Below, in pieces: positions 16,957 through 25,090 of a DNA stretch of 39,506 bases; within the stretch, counting starts at the first letter, position 1; each line of letters starts with the position of its first letter. The notes under the pieces were generated by a model. The model did not search any database, was not told the DNA's origin, and saw nothing but the letters and a program-made list of their open reading frames with translations. Both the position numbers and the translations under genes were made by a program. The stretch is from Planctomycetales bacterium (GTDB lineage: Bacteria; Planctomycetota; Planctomycetia; Isosphaerales; Isosphaeraceae). Location of the stretch: positions 1 through 39,506 of the forward strand of contig DAIDKV010000129.1 in the NCBI GenBank assembly GCA_027449865.1, read 5' to 3'.

Positions 16957-17784
16957 ATGGAGTGCCTCGGTCCGCAATGCGCCTCGATGTTGCTAGACTG
17001 GATCAAGGCTCAGGCCGCCGGTGCCGGTGAGGCCGATCAAGGGATCACCACTCGCACCGTCCGCCAGGGTCTTCTCTGGAAATCGGCTCCCTATCAGGAG
17101 GATGCGCCGGCAATCCGAACGCCCGCCGAACTGGCCGGGGCACTGGAGCACTTGCAATATTCCGTCCACCGGCGCTATCAGAACCAGTTGACTCGCGCTG
17201 AGCGAGCCCGGCTGGATAACACCATCGATAACGCACTCTTCAAGGTGGATCGATACCTGGGACGGCTCGATCCTGAGGAGACGGCCCGCCACGAGGTCGA
17301 GGTCCGCGAACTTCGCGAGGCGATTCGAGAGGGACGTGAGCGGATCGAGCACCAGCACCGCCAGGCGAAACGGGCGGATCTAAAACTGGCGCAGCTTGCC
17401 TCGCTGACGCCCGAGTCGTTCGAGGAGTTTGCCGCGGAACTTTTTGAGGCCATGGGCTTCGAGGTGGAGACGGTCGGCGGGACAGGTGACGAGGGGGTCG
17501 ACCTCCGGCTCCGCCGTCGCGACGGGATGCTGGCCGTCGTTCAGTGCAAGTATCACAAGAAGGGGGTGGTCGGCTCTCCGGATCTTCAGAAATTCCTTGG
17601 GACGATCCATCACACCGGGAGCCACAAGGGCTTTTTTGTCACCACCAGCACGTTTTCGCTGGCAGCGGAGAAGTTCGCCGCCGAGCACCCGATCGAGTTG
17701 ATCGACGGGCCCCGGCTCGTCGAACTGGTCCACCAGGCGATGGGGCCGAAGGGGCGTCGGGAGCTGGAACCCACCTGGTTTTAA
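16957..17784 (+). CDS. Mrr-like restriction endonuclease-fold protein
   Basis: A 275-aa protein. The ATG at 16957 (MECLGPQCASM) follows AAGGAGG by 9 nt. The N-terminal half is mostly helical, and about 95-155 is a charged coiled-coil-like stretch (EETARHEVEVRELREAIREG...). The C-terminal domain, about 155-265, is an Mrr_cat-type PD-(D/E)xK nuclease: LTPESFEEFAAELFEAMGFEVE, then GTGDEGVDL with D182, then VVQCKY with Q196 and K198, and FFVTTSTFS. Mrr-family proteins cleave methylated or otherwise targeted DNA. No methylase or partner is adjacent, so it may be a stand-alone type IV-like enzyme or a DNA-repair nuclease. The catalytic motif looks intact. Confidence 0.88.
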   Translation: MECLGPQCASMLLDWIKAQAAGAGEADQGITTRTVRQGLLWKSAPYQEDAPAIRTPAELAGALEHLQYSVHRRYQNQLTRAERARLDNTIDNALFKVDRYLGRLDPEETARHEVEVRELREAIREGRERIEHQHRQAKRADLKLAQLASLTPESFEEFAAELFEAMGFEVETVGGTGDEGVDLRLRRRDGMLAVVQCKYHKKGVVGSPDLQKFLGTIHHTGSHKGFFVTTSTFSLAAEKFAAEHPIELIDGPRLVELVHQAMGPKGRRELEPTWF

Positions 17785-18028
17785 TCACTGATGAAGGAGA
17801 AGACCCAACGCTGGAGCTCGACAACTCGTAAGAATGATTGAGGGGAGGCGCCGCATTTGCACCCCTTGCCGGGCGATGTCCCGAACGGAGAGCGGAACGC
17901 AGACCCTTTTCCGATCCCAGGTTTTCTGGCCAATGGCTTGACCGAGGGCAAAGCCGCTCGTTAGGCTCGCCCTGGAGGGTCGGGAAGGATCTGGCCCGCC
18001 ATGTCTCCTTGGCCAAGGAGGGTTTGAA

Positions 18029-18268
18029 ATGACGACCTTCACACGCAAGACACGACCACATCCCTTGGAATTAACCGAGCCGTTCGAAGACCTCTCGGGT
18101 TTGATCGCTGGCGATCTTCGCGTCATTGTCGGGGCGCTTACGCAAAGGGCTGCGGAGCGTCGGCTCCTCTCGCCCCGGCAGCAGGAGCAGCTTCGTCGTA
18201 CGCTCTGGGAGAACCTATCGAGCGCGATTACCGAGGCACTGGAACCGCTCGAAGTGGAGCGACAGTAA
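18029..18268 (+). CDS. small hypothetical protein upstream of the flavoprotein gene
   Basis: A 79-aa protein with AAGGAGG 7 nt before its ATG, which strongly supports translation. It is helical and soluble (LSGLIAGDLRVIVGALTQRAAERRLLSPRQQEQLRRTLWENLSSAITEAL), with no Cys and no membrane segment. The stop lies 37 nt before the flavoprotein ATG, so the two are likely co-transcribed. I do not recognise a family. The size and placement would suit an accessory or regulatory subunit, but nothing in the sequence shows this. Confidence 0.75.
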   Translation: MTTFTRKTRPHPLELTEPFEDLSGLIAGDLRVIVGALTQRAAERRLLSPRQQEQLRRTLWENLSSAITEALEPLEVERQ

Positions 18269-18305
18269 TCCTGGCAATCGTGCCCAATTCGAGGGCGATC
18301 GTAGC

Positions 18306-19043
18306 ATGGCCCGGCTGATCCTTGGCGTGACCGGTTCGGTCGCTGCCGTTAAGGCGCCTGCATTAGCCTGGGCGCTTCGAGAGGCAGGGCACGAGGTTCG
18401 GGTTGTGGCGACCCAATCGGCCATTTACTTCGTTCGACCCGACGCCTTCGATCTGGAAGGCGTCGGGTTACTCCGCGACGAGGACGAATGGCCGGAGTCT
18501 GGCTATGAGCGTGGTGATCCGGTCGGCCACATTGAGCTGCGACGGTGGGCCGACGCACTGGTCGTCGCACCGCTTGACGCCAATACCCTGGCGAAGTTCG
18601 CCCTGGGACTCTCCGACAACTATCTGACCTGCGTCTTCCGCGCCTGGGACTTCACCCGTCCGGTTTTCCTGGCGCCCGCGATGAACACCATGATGTGGGA
18701 GAGCCCCGTCACTCTTCGCCATCTTCGCCAGATGCTCGAAGACCATGGCGAGCCGCCGATCCCGGCTGGATGGCGACTCGACGAGGCGTCCACGGTTTTC
18801 GCCCGATACGCTCCCCGGATCATCCTGATCCCACCCCAGAGCAAGCGCCTTGCCTGCGGCGACGTCGGCGCCGGCGCGATGGCTGAGGTGGACCGGATCG
18901 CCGCGATCGTGGGCGAGTGGTCCGACCGCGCTGGAGTTACCGCGGATTCTCCGGAGGTGGCTGTCCCCGATGGCTCCACAATCCGGGAAGATAAGGCCGA
19001 GGGACAGGCGACCCACCGGGGCCCGGCGATTGTTCCGCGCTGA
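18306..19043 (+). CDS. CoaC-like flavoprotein (phosphopantothenoylcysteine decarboxylase family)
   Basis: A 245-aa HFCD-family flavoprotein. The start at 18306 (MARLILGVTGSVAAVKAPAL) begins with the family's GxTGSxAA phosphate/flavin-binding strand. H75 in GHIELRRWAD is the expected catalytic His. APLDANTLAKFALGLSDN and the substrate-clamp motif PAMNTMMW (124-131) follow, then CGDVGAGAM. In coenzyme A biosynthesis such enzymes decarboxylate 4'-phosphopantothenoylcysteine using FMN. Most bacteria have a fused CoaBC; here the CoaB half is absent, so it is either a stand-alone CoaC or another member such as a peptide or prenyl-transfer flavoprotein. It follows the 79-aa gene and converges on the DUF1501 gene. 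Confidence 0.85.
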   Translation: MARLILGVTGSVAAVKAPALAWALREAGHEVRVVATQSAIYFVRPDAFDLEGVGLLRDEDEWPESGYERGDPVGHIELRRWADALVVAPLDANTLAKFALGLSDNYLTCVFRAWDFTRPVFLAPAMNTMMWESPVTLRHLRQMLEDHGEPPIPAGWRLDEASTVFARYAPRIILIPPQSKRLACGDVGAGAMAEVDRIAAIVGEWSDRAGVTADSPEVAVPDGSTIREDKAEGQATHRGPAIVPR

Positions 19044-19112
19044 AGGAACAGCGATCCAACGGGGCGACTCCCACTGCATCGACCATTGCCTGCTAGAAAT
19101 CTCGATCGCCTG

Positions 19113-20585
19113 TCAGATGATCTGCCGGATGGGCTCAGCTCCCTCGACGCCGACCAGCTTCTGATTCAGGCCGCCGTAGAAATACGAGAGTCCGTTGGGA
19201 TCGAGGCCGAGCTGGTGCAGGATCGTCGCGTGGAGGCGCTTGACGTGCATCCGATCCTCAACCGCGGCGCTTCCCAGCTCGTCGGTCTTGCCGGCGCTCG
19301 TGCCCCCCTTGATCCCGCCGCCGGCCATCCACATCGTGAAGCCGTACGAGTTGTGGTCGCGGCCGGTCCCCCTGGCGAACTCGGCGGTCGGCTGCCGGCC
19401 GAACTCGCCACCCCAGACGATCAGTGTCTCGTCGAGCAGGCCCCTACGCTTCAGGTCCGTGATCAGCGCGGCGATCGGCCTGTCCGTGCGGCCGGCGTGC
19501 TTCGTGTGGTTGGCGACGAGGTCGCTGTGAGCGTCCCAGTTGTCGTCGTTATGGGCGCCGCCCGAGTAGATCTGAACGAACCGGACGCCCCGCTCGACCA
19601 GCCGACGCGCGATCAGGCACTTGCGGCCAAAGTCGGCCGTTCGCGAATCGTCGAGGCCGTAGAGCGTTCGCGTTTCCTCGCTCTCTCGGGCGAGGTCCAC
19701 CGCCTCGGGCGCCGAGCTTTGCATCTTGAAGGCCAGTTCGTAGCTGGCGATCCGGGCGGCCAGCTCCGAGTTGTCCGACCGATCGGCCAGATGCTCCTCG
19801 TTCTTCTCGCGGAGCCGGTCCAGCAGCATCCGACGCGTCGACCGGGCCGATCGCGCCGGCGAGGCCAGGTCGTGGATCGGCGTCCCGTTCGAGCGGAGAA
19901 CCGTCGCCTGGTAGGCTGCCGGCATGTAGCCGCTCGACCAGTTCTTCGCCCCGCTGATCGGCCCACCCGTTGGGTCGAGCATCACCACGAAGCCGGGCAG
20001 GTCCTCGTTCTCGCTACCGAGGCCATAGGTGACCCACGTTCCCAGGCACGGGTTGCCGCTCAGGAGCCGACCCGAGTTCATCATCAACATCGCCGACCCG
20101 TGGATCGGCGATTCGGCATACATCGAGTGGATGAAGGCGATGTCGTCGGCGCATCGGCCCAGGTTCGGGAACAGGTCGGAGATCATCTTGCCCGACTGCC
20201 CGTACGGCCGGAACGCCCACTTTGGCCCGACCACTCGCCCCTCGTTCTTCTTCCCGCCACGGCCGAAGGTCTTCACGGCGATCGTCTTGCCGTCGAGGGG
20301 GTACAGATCGGGCTTGTAGTCGAACGTGTCCACGTGGCTCGGGCCGCCGTACATGAACAGGAAGATCACGCTCTTGGCCTTTGCTCGGCCAGACGGGGCC
20401 CTGGGGGCCATGGGGTTGACGAACGGCGTTCGGCCGTCGGCCGCGACCGCCTGACGCTCCAGGAACCCATCGGCGCCGAGCAGGCCCGCGAGCGCAACGC
20501 CGCCGAAGCCGCCGCCGATCTCCCAGAGGAACTCGCGGCGCGTCCGGCCGCAGAAGGACGACGATTCCGGGCTCGGCATGGGCAT
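19113..20585 (-). CDS. DUF1501 family exported protein
   Basis: A 490-aa protein. The start at 20585 (MPMPSPESSS) has AAGGAGC 7-8 nt upstream; the frame continues to 20666 but overlaps the preceding gene without a ribosome site. A twin-arginine-like signal (RTRREFLWEIGGGFGGVALAG) is followed by the DUF1501 fold, a relative of the alkaline phosphatase/sulfatase superfamily: FLFMYGGPSHVDTFDYKP, FIHSMYAESPIHGSAMLMM, VWGGEFGRQPTAE and GRDHNSYGFTMWMAGGGIKGG. DUF1501 genes almost always follow a PSCyt/DUF1553 gene in planctomycetes, as here (52-nt gap). The biochemical function is not established; roles in degrading sulfated or complex polysaccharides have been suggested. Confidence 0.95.
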   Translation of the reverse strand: MPMPSPESSSFCGRTRREFLWEIGGGFGGVALAGLLGADGFLERQAVAADGRTPFVNPMAPRAPSGRAKAKSVIFLFMYGGPSHVDTFDYKPDLYPLDGKTIAVKTFGRGGKKNEGRVVGPKWAFRPYGQSGKMISDLFPNLGRCADDIAFIHSMYAESPIHGSAMLMMNSGRLLSGNPCLGTWVTYGLGSENEDLPGFVVMLDPTGGPISGAKNWSSGYMPAAYQATVLRSNGTPIHDLASPARSARSTRRMLLDRLREKNEEHLADRSDNSELAARIASYELAFKMQSSAPEAVDLARESEETRTLYGLDDSRTADFGRKCLIARRLVERGVRFVQIYSGGAHNDDNWDAHSDLVANHTKHAGRTDRPIAALITDLKRRGLLDETLIVWGGEFGRQPTAEFARGTGRDHNSYGFTMWMAGGGIKGGTSAGKTDELGSAAVEDRMHVKRLHATILHQLGLDPNGLSYFYGGLNQKLVGVEGAEPIRQII

Positions 20586-20637
20586 GGCGGGGGCTCCTTG
20601 GCAGGATTGCGGGCGGGAGACAGCCGGCGCGGACCGA

Positions 20638-22878
20638 TCAATCCAGGTAGAAGAACGCATTCGCATTCAGCACCAGCAAGGCATACTGGACAATCGCCTC
20701 GCGGTCGGCGAGGCCGCGGTCGCGGAGGTCGCGGAGGAATGCGAGGTCGCGGCGCAGCTCCTCGGGCGAGGGCTCGCGCGACGTCGTTAGCCGGATCGCC
20801 AGGCGGACCTGCCCGGCCGGGTCGCCGGGCTCCTCGCGGATCAGGCGATCGGCCAGGTAGGTTGCCTGCTCGTTGGCGAACTCGCCGTTGAGCAGGCCGA
20901 GGGCCTGAGTCGGGACGGTCGTCGTGTAGCGGACCGGGCAGCTCGAGTCCGTGTCGGCCGCGTCGTGAGTCGCGAGGATCGGGACCAGCAGCGACCGCTT
21001 GACGTGGACGTAGACGCTCCTCCGCGCGGCCTCCTCGGGCGGCGAGACATCCCATCCGCGGCCTGGGACCGACTGGCCTGCAAGCACCTCCGCTGGGATC
21101 GGTGGGCGTATACTCGGTCCACCGGCCTTTGGACGCAGGGACCCGCTGACCGCGAGGATTGCGTCGCGGACCTCTTCGGCCGAGAGCCTCCGCATCGGGA
21201 ACCGCCAGAACCATCGGTTCGATGGGTCGGCTGCCAGCCCGGCCGCGCTCGGCCGCGACGACATTCGATAGATGCTCGACATCACGATCATCCGGTGCAT
21301 TCGCTTGATCCGCCAGCCGCCCGAGGTCAGCTCGGAGGCCAGCCAGTCGAGCAACTCGGGATGGGTCGCTGCCTCGCCCAGCTTGCCGAAATCATTGGGC
21401 GTCGGCACGATCCCGCGGCCGAAGTGGTACTGCCAGAGCCGGTTCGCCAGCACCCGGGCCGTCCTTGGGTTTCTCGGGGCGACGATCCAGTCGGCCAGTG
21501 CCCGGCGCTTGCCCCGGTCGTCGGCGAACGTCTCGGCTCCCGCGCTAATCACTCCGGGCACGCCGGGCGTGACCTCCGGCCCAAGGATCGACGGATTCCC
21601 GCGCAGGAGGACATGCGCCGGCCCCCTGCGGTGCTCGCGGATACTCATCACCTCGATCGAGCCACGAGCCGTCTCGACCTTTCGGATGTCCTTGCCGTCG
21701 GAGTCACTCAGATCCTTGAAGAACGCGATCAGGCGGTAATAATCAGCCTGCGGGATTGGGTCCACCTTGTGGTCGTGGCACCTGGCGCAATTGAGCGTCA
21801 TCCCCAGGAAGACCTGGCCGGTCGTCGAGACGACGCCGTCCAGAACGTCGTACCGAGCGAGCGCTCGGTCGGCCGGCTCGTCGTCCCAGATGCCGAGCCG
21901 ATAGTAGCCGGTCGCGGTCATCGCCTCGACCGAGGCCGGGTCGATTTCGTCGCCAGCGAGCTGCTCGAGGACAAAGCGGTCATAAGCCTTGTCACGATTG
22001 AAGGCGTCGATTACGTAATCTCGGTAGCGCCAGGCGAGCGGCTTGGGGTTATCTCGCTCGTAGCCGTTGGTTTCGGCGTACCGGACGAGATCGAGCCAGT
22101 GCCGTCCCCATCGCTCGCCATAATGGGGCGAATCGAGCAGGCGATCGACCAGCCGATCGTAGGCGATGGGCGAGCGATCAGCGACGAAGCGATCGACCTC
22201 CTCGGGCGTCGGCGGGAGGCCGATCAGGTCGAAGGTCAGCCGACGGATCAGGGCGACGCGGTCGGCCTCGGGCGCCGGTTCGAGCCCCTCGCGTTCGAGT
22301 CTCGACAGGACGAAGGCATCGATCGGATTGCGCGCCCATCCGGAATGCTTCACCTCGGGAACCATCGGGCGCACGACGGGCCTGTACGACCACTCCTCGC
22401 GGGCCCGGGCGATCGAGCCGGCCGATGTCGGGCCCTCGGGGTTCGGCATCGAGGCGACAACCGGGGTGGGCTGTGTTCCCCAGGGAAGTCCCTGGCGGAC
22501 CCATCGCGAGAGGATCTCTTGCTCGCCGGCCGGCAGCTTGCCGGCGGGAGGCATCTCCAGGTCCTCGTAGCGGATCGCCTGCAAAATGAGGCTTTCGTCG
22601 GGCCGTTCGGCATTGATCGCCGGGCCTAGTTCGCCCCCTTGAATGAAGGCGGCCCGGCTGTCCACCCGGAAACCGCCCTTGACCTTCCCGCCTCCCCCGT
22701 GACACTTCAGGCATCGCGTCTCGAGAATGGGACGGACCTTCTCCTCGAAGAACCGGACCTGATCGGCCGGAAACGCACGCCCGGGTTCGGCCCCGAAGCT
22801 CGGGAGAAGCCAAGATGCCATGGCCAAAGCGGCTGGCATGGCCACTCTCCATCCGGTCCATCCCCGAGATCGATTCAT
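20638..22878 (-). CDS. PSCyt1-DUF1549-DUF1553 planctomycete cytochrome-type protein
   Basis: A 746-aa exported protein of the large planctomycete paralogue family. After a signal peptide (MPAALAMASWLLPSFG) comes a PSCyt1 domain with the haem-type motif CLKCHGGG (C56, C59, H60). DUF1549 (PSCyt2) follows with RNPIDAFVLSRLE, HWLDLVRYAETNGYE and a second haem-like CARCHDHKVDPI. DUF1553 (PSD1) completes the protein with NPRTARVLANRLWQYHFGRGIV and ALGLLNGEFANEQA. The start at 22878 has GGGGG 9 nt upstream; the ATG at 22887 is possible but sits directly against that run. It is the first gene of a two-gene unit with the DUF1501 gene. The electron donor and the substrate are unknown. Confidence 0.95.
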   Translation of the reverse strand: MNRSRGWTGWRVAMPAALAMASWLLPSFGAEPGRAFPADQVRFFEEKVRPILETRCLKCHGGGGKVKGGFRVDSRAAFIQGGELGPAINAERPDESLILQAIRYEDLEMPPAGKLPAGEQEILSRWVRQGLPWGTQPTPVVASMPNPEGPTSAGSIARAREEWSYRPVVRPMVPEVKHSGWARNPIDAFVLSRLEREGLEPAPEADRVALIRRLTFDLIGLPPTPEEVDRFVADRSPIAYDRLVDRLLDSPHYGERWGRHWLDLVRYAETNGYERDNPKPLAWRYRDYVIDAFNRDKAYDRFVLEQLAGDEIDPASVEAMTATGYYRLGIWDDEPADRALARYDVLDGVVSTTGQVFLGMTLNCARCHDHKVDPIPQADYYRLIAFFKDLSDSDGKDIRKVETARGSIEVMSIREHRRGPAHVLLRGNPSILGPEVTPGVPGVISAGAETFADDRGKRRALADWIVAPRNPRTARVLANRLWQYHFGRGIVPTPNDFGKLGEAATHPELLDWLASELTSGGWRIKRMHRMIVMSSIYRMSSRPSAAGLAADPSNRWFWRFPMRRLSAEEVRDAILAVSGSLRPKAGGPSIRPPIPAEVLAGQSVPGRGWDVSPPEEAARRSVYVHVKRSLLVPILATHDAADTDSSCPVRYTTTVPTQALGLLNGEFANEQATYLADRLIREEPGDPAGQVRLAIRLTTSREPSPEELRRDLAFLRDLRDRGLADREAIVQYALLVLNANAFFYLD

Positions 22879-22887
22879 CCGACCCAT

Positions 22888-23363
22888 CCCCCGGAACGTC
22901 GAGTCCCTGACCTGATCTCATTCCAGTTCAACAATAATCGAATCAGGGGTCAAGGACGGGGCTCTTGAGGATTTCCAGGCGAAGCCATGATATCCGGCCC
23001 TGGCTGCTGGGCTGATCGGTCCGCCTTGGGATGCTTCTCTCCGGCTTGAAGGGGGGCCAAGTCACGACGTCTCAATCCTTAGCTCTCCTTTTGGCGTGGC
23101 CTTCCCACGGCAGGGCCAGGTGGGATAAGGATAGAACGATCCGTCCCCTTCGGCAAATCGTCCGCGACGAACGCGCGGGCTCTACTCGATCGGCCTCTCC
23201 GACGAAAAAGGCGACGAGATATCGGGCCACAAGGTTCCCCCGGTATACAGTCGCAATGGTGCGGCGCCGTGGGCAAGGTCGAGAGCCGCATCGTCCACCT
23301 GCCTCACGCTTGCGAGAGCTTCGCGTGACGGATCGGTGGGACGGCCTTTGCTTACCCAGGGCC
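22888..23363. other. intergenic region upstream of the DUF1553 gene
   Basis: About 476 nt separate the 5' end of the DUF1553 gene from the 3' end of the kinase gene, both on the minus strand. A TTGACC (minus, about 22950) may be part of the DUF1553 promoter, but no -10 box sits at a standard distance. Open frames crossing the region have no ribosome site and no gene-like composition. Confidence 0.35.
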
Positions 23364-24692
23364 TTAATGGCCCACGACAAAGAGTACGTTTGTGACCAGC
23401 GAGACGGCCAGGATCGTCGCCATTGTCGCGATGATGAGATTGCGATTGTTGACATAAGAAGCCATCTCGACCATCTCGTCTTCGGTGGCGGCACGTCCCC
23501 TTGGGGCGGCATATTCGGTATCGTCTGAATCACCCTCGGCGAGGGCCTCGAGCGACTCGGGCTTCTGGCCGGCGATCATCGGACTCTCGTCGCGCATGAG
23601 GCACTTGAGATCCAGAATCAGATCATCGGGGGTCTGATACCGCTGCTCTCGGTTCTTCGCCATCATGGTTTCGACGACCATGCCTAGCCCGGCTGATAGG
23701 CTTGTGTTTAAATGGTCAGGTGGGACGATGTTGACCTTTGGATCGACGTGCTTGCGCATCACGTCGTTGGGGGTCTCGCCACCATAAGGAACCCGGCCGG
23801 TGACCATGTGATAGAGCGTGGCTCCGAGGCTGTAGATGTCTGCGCGGATGTCGATGTTGGTCTGGCCGCGGACCTGTTCGGGGCTGATGTAATAGGGCGT
23901 TCCGATGGCCATACCGGCTTCGGAGAGTCCCCACTTTTCATCATCGGTGATGCGGGCTAGACCTAGATCGGCGAGTTTCACGTTGCCGTCGTGGGTCAGG
24001 ATGATATTCTCGGGTTTGACGTCTCGATGTATCAGTCCACGTGAGTGAGCGTGCTTGAGCGCCTCGGCGACGGCTGTGACGATTCGGAGGCACTCTTTTT
24101 CGTCGAAGGTCTTGTTTTTGTCGAGGCGATCCTTGATCGTTTCGCCCTCGACGTACTCCATGACGAAGAAGTAGTGGCCATCAACTTCGCCGGCATCGAT
24201 TGCGTTGACGATGTTGTTGTGCGAGAGTCGAGCGGCAATTTTGGCCTCGCGCTCAAATCGCTTGATGAACTCTCGGTTTTGGGCCAGGCTATCCAGCAGA
24301 ATCTTGATGGCGACGACGCGATCGACGCTCATCTGCTTGGCCTTGTAGACGACGCCCATCGAGCCCTTGCCGATCTTGCCGATAACCTGGTATCCGGGGA
24401 TCTGAAACTTCTTCGAGGCCTCGCCACCTCCGGCTTCTTGGAGGAGACGGACCATCTGGCTACGAGTCAGAACCTTCGATTCGACCATGATCTCGAGCAA
24501 GCTCTTCGAGGGAGTCCCCTCCTTGACGGGCTCCTTGGCCGCCATGTGGGTACGACGGCTCTTGCACGCCTCGATCTCGGCGGCGGTGGCCAGGCCACGG
24601 CGGATCAGCGACTTCTCTAGCTGGGATTCGTCGAGTCCAGAGAACCCCTTGGGGTCCTTGGCGGTGGTAGTACTCTCGACCGGAGTGGCCAT
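23364..24692 (-). CDS. membrane-anchored Ser/Thr protein kinase (PknB type)
   Basis: A 442-aa eukaryotic-type kinase. The ATG at 24692 follows GGGAG by 8 nt. Residues 17-90 form a helical N-terminal region with two similar segments (LEKSLIRRGLATAAEIEACK; LLEIMVESKVLTRSQMVRLL), like the N-terminal module of GspE-type proteins. The kinase domain spans about 101-365: P-loop GKIGKGSMGVVY (105-116), K130 (VAIKIL), alpha-C E149, HRDVKPEN with D224, DLG with D242, and GTPYYISPEQ. All catalytic residues are present. A C-terminal helix (LIIATMATILAVSLVTNVLFVVG) anchors it with the kinase domain in the cytoplasm and almost no external sensor, so its signal is probably received by the N-terminal domain or a partner. 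Confidence 0.96.
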   Translation of the reverse strand: MATPVESTTTAKDPKGFSGLDESQLEKSLIRRGLATAAEIEACKSRRTHMAAKEPVKEGTPSKSLLEIMVESKVLTRSQMVRLLQEAGGGEASKKFQIPGYQVIGKIGKGSMGVVYKAKQMSVDRVVAIKILLDSLAQNREFIKRFEREAKIAARLSHNNIVNAIDAGEVDGHYFFVMEYVEGETIKDRLDKNKTFDEKECLRIVTAVAEALKHAHSRGLIHRDVKPENIILTHDGNVKLADLGLARITDDEKWGLSEAGMAIGTPYYISPEQVRGQTNIDIRADIYSLGATLYHMVTGRVPYGGETPNDVMRKHVDPKVNIVPPDHLNTSLSAGLGMVVETMMAKNREQRYQTPDDLILDLKCLMRDESPMIAGQKPESLEALAEGDSDDTEYAAPRGRAATEDEMVEMASYVNNRNLIIATMATILAVSLVTNVLFVVGH

Positions 24693-24849
24693 CTAGCCGT
24701 CTCCCTCAATGTCGGGTCGCGGATGTGTCGGGGTCTTTCCATTCGATCGGCGGAACGATCGATCGCGGAGGCGAGGCCAGCCACCGCGCCCGGGCGGAAT
24801 CGCCCTTTCGGCGAAGCGAAGATCGATTCGGCGACGGCCTAGGAGATTA

Positions 24850-24879
24850 AAAGTAGGTCTCCCACGATCGAGTTGTCAA
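24850..24879 (-). promoter_or_regulatory. sigma-70-like promoter of the kinase gene
   Basis: On the minus strand a perfect TTGACA (24874-24879) lies 18 nt from TACTTT (24850-24855). Transcription would begin near 24843 and leave a leader of about 150 nt. Confidence 0.5.
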
Positions 24880-24955
24880 TGTAAATCCCCGGGGCGTGCT
24901 CGATCGCGTCGAATCCCCGCGGGTCGTCCCTGGTCTCTTGTGAGAGTGGGGAGGC

Positions 24956-24985
24956 TTGAGAGCGGGTATCGCGCGGCGGTATGAT
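24956..24985 (+). promoter_or_regulatory. sigma-70-like promoter of leuB
   Basis: TTGAGA (24956-24961) and TATGAT (24980-24985), spaced by 18 nt, predict a start near 24992 and a leader of about 98 nt. That leader contains a short hairpin candidate (CTTCGC...GCGAAG, about 25000-25020). I saw no leucine-codon-rich leader peptide. Confidence 0.5.
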
Positions 24986-25090
24986 CCGGGAACCTTCGCT
25001 CCTTGTACGCGGCGAAGCGAGAGAAGTGACCGGCTCCCGCTAACGGGTGTCGGATTCCGATGGGTCGTGGCTGAGGAAGCGGGGTCGAAC

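Noticed and set aside
19086-20891. 601-codon plus-strand open frame
   Set aside because: It is antisense to the DUF1501 gene, with no start signal.
20965-22629. 554-codon plus-strand open frame
   Set aside because: It is antisense to the DUF1553 gene, whose domains are unmistakable.
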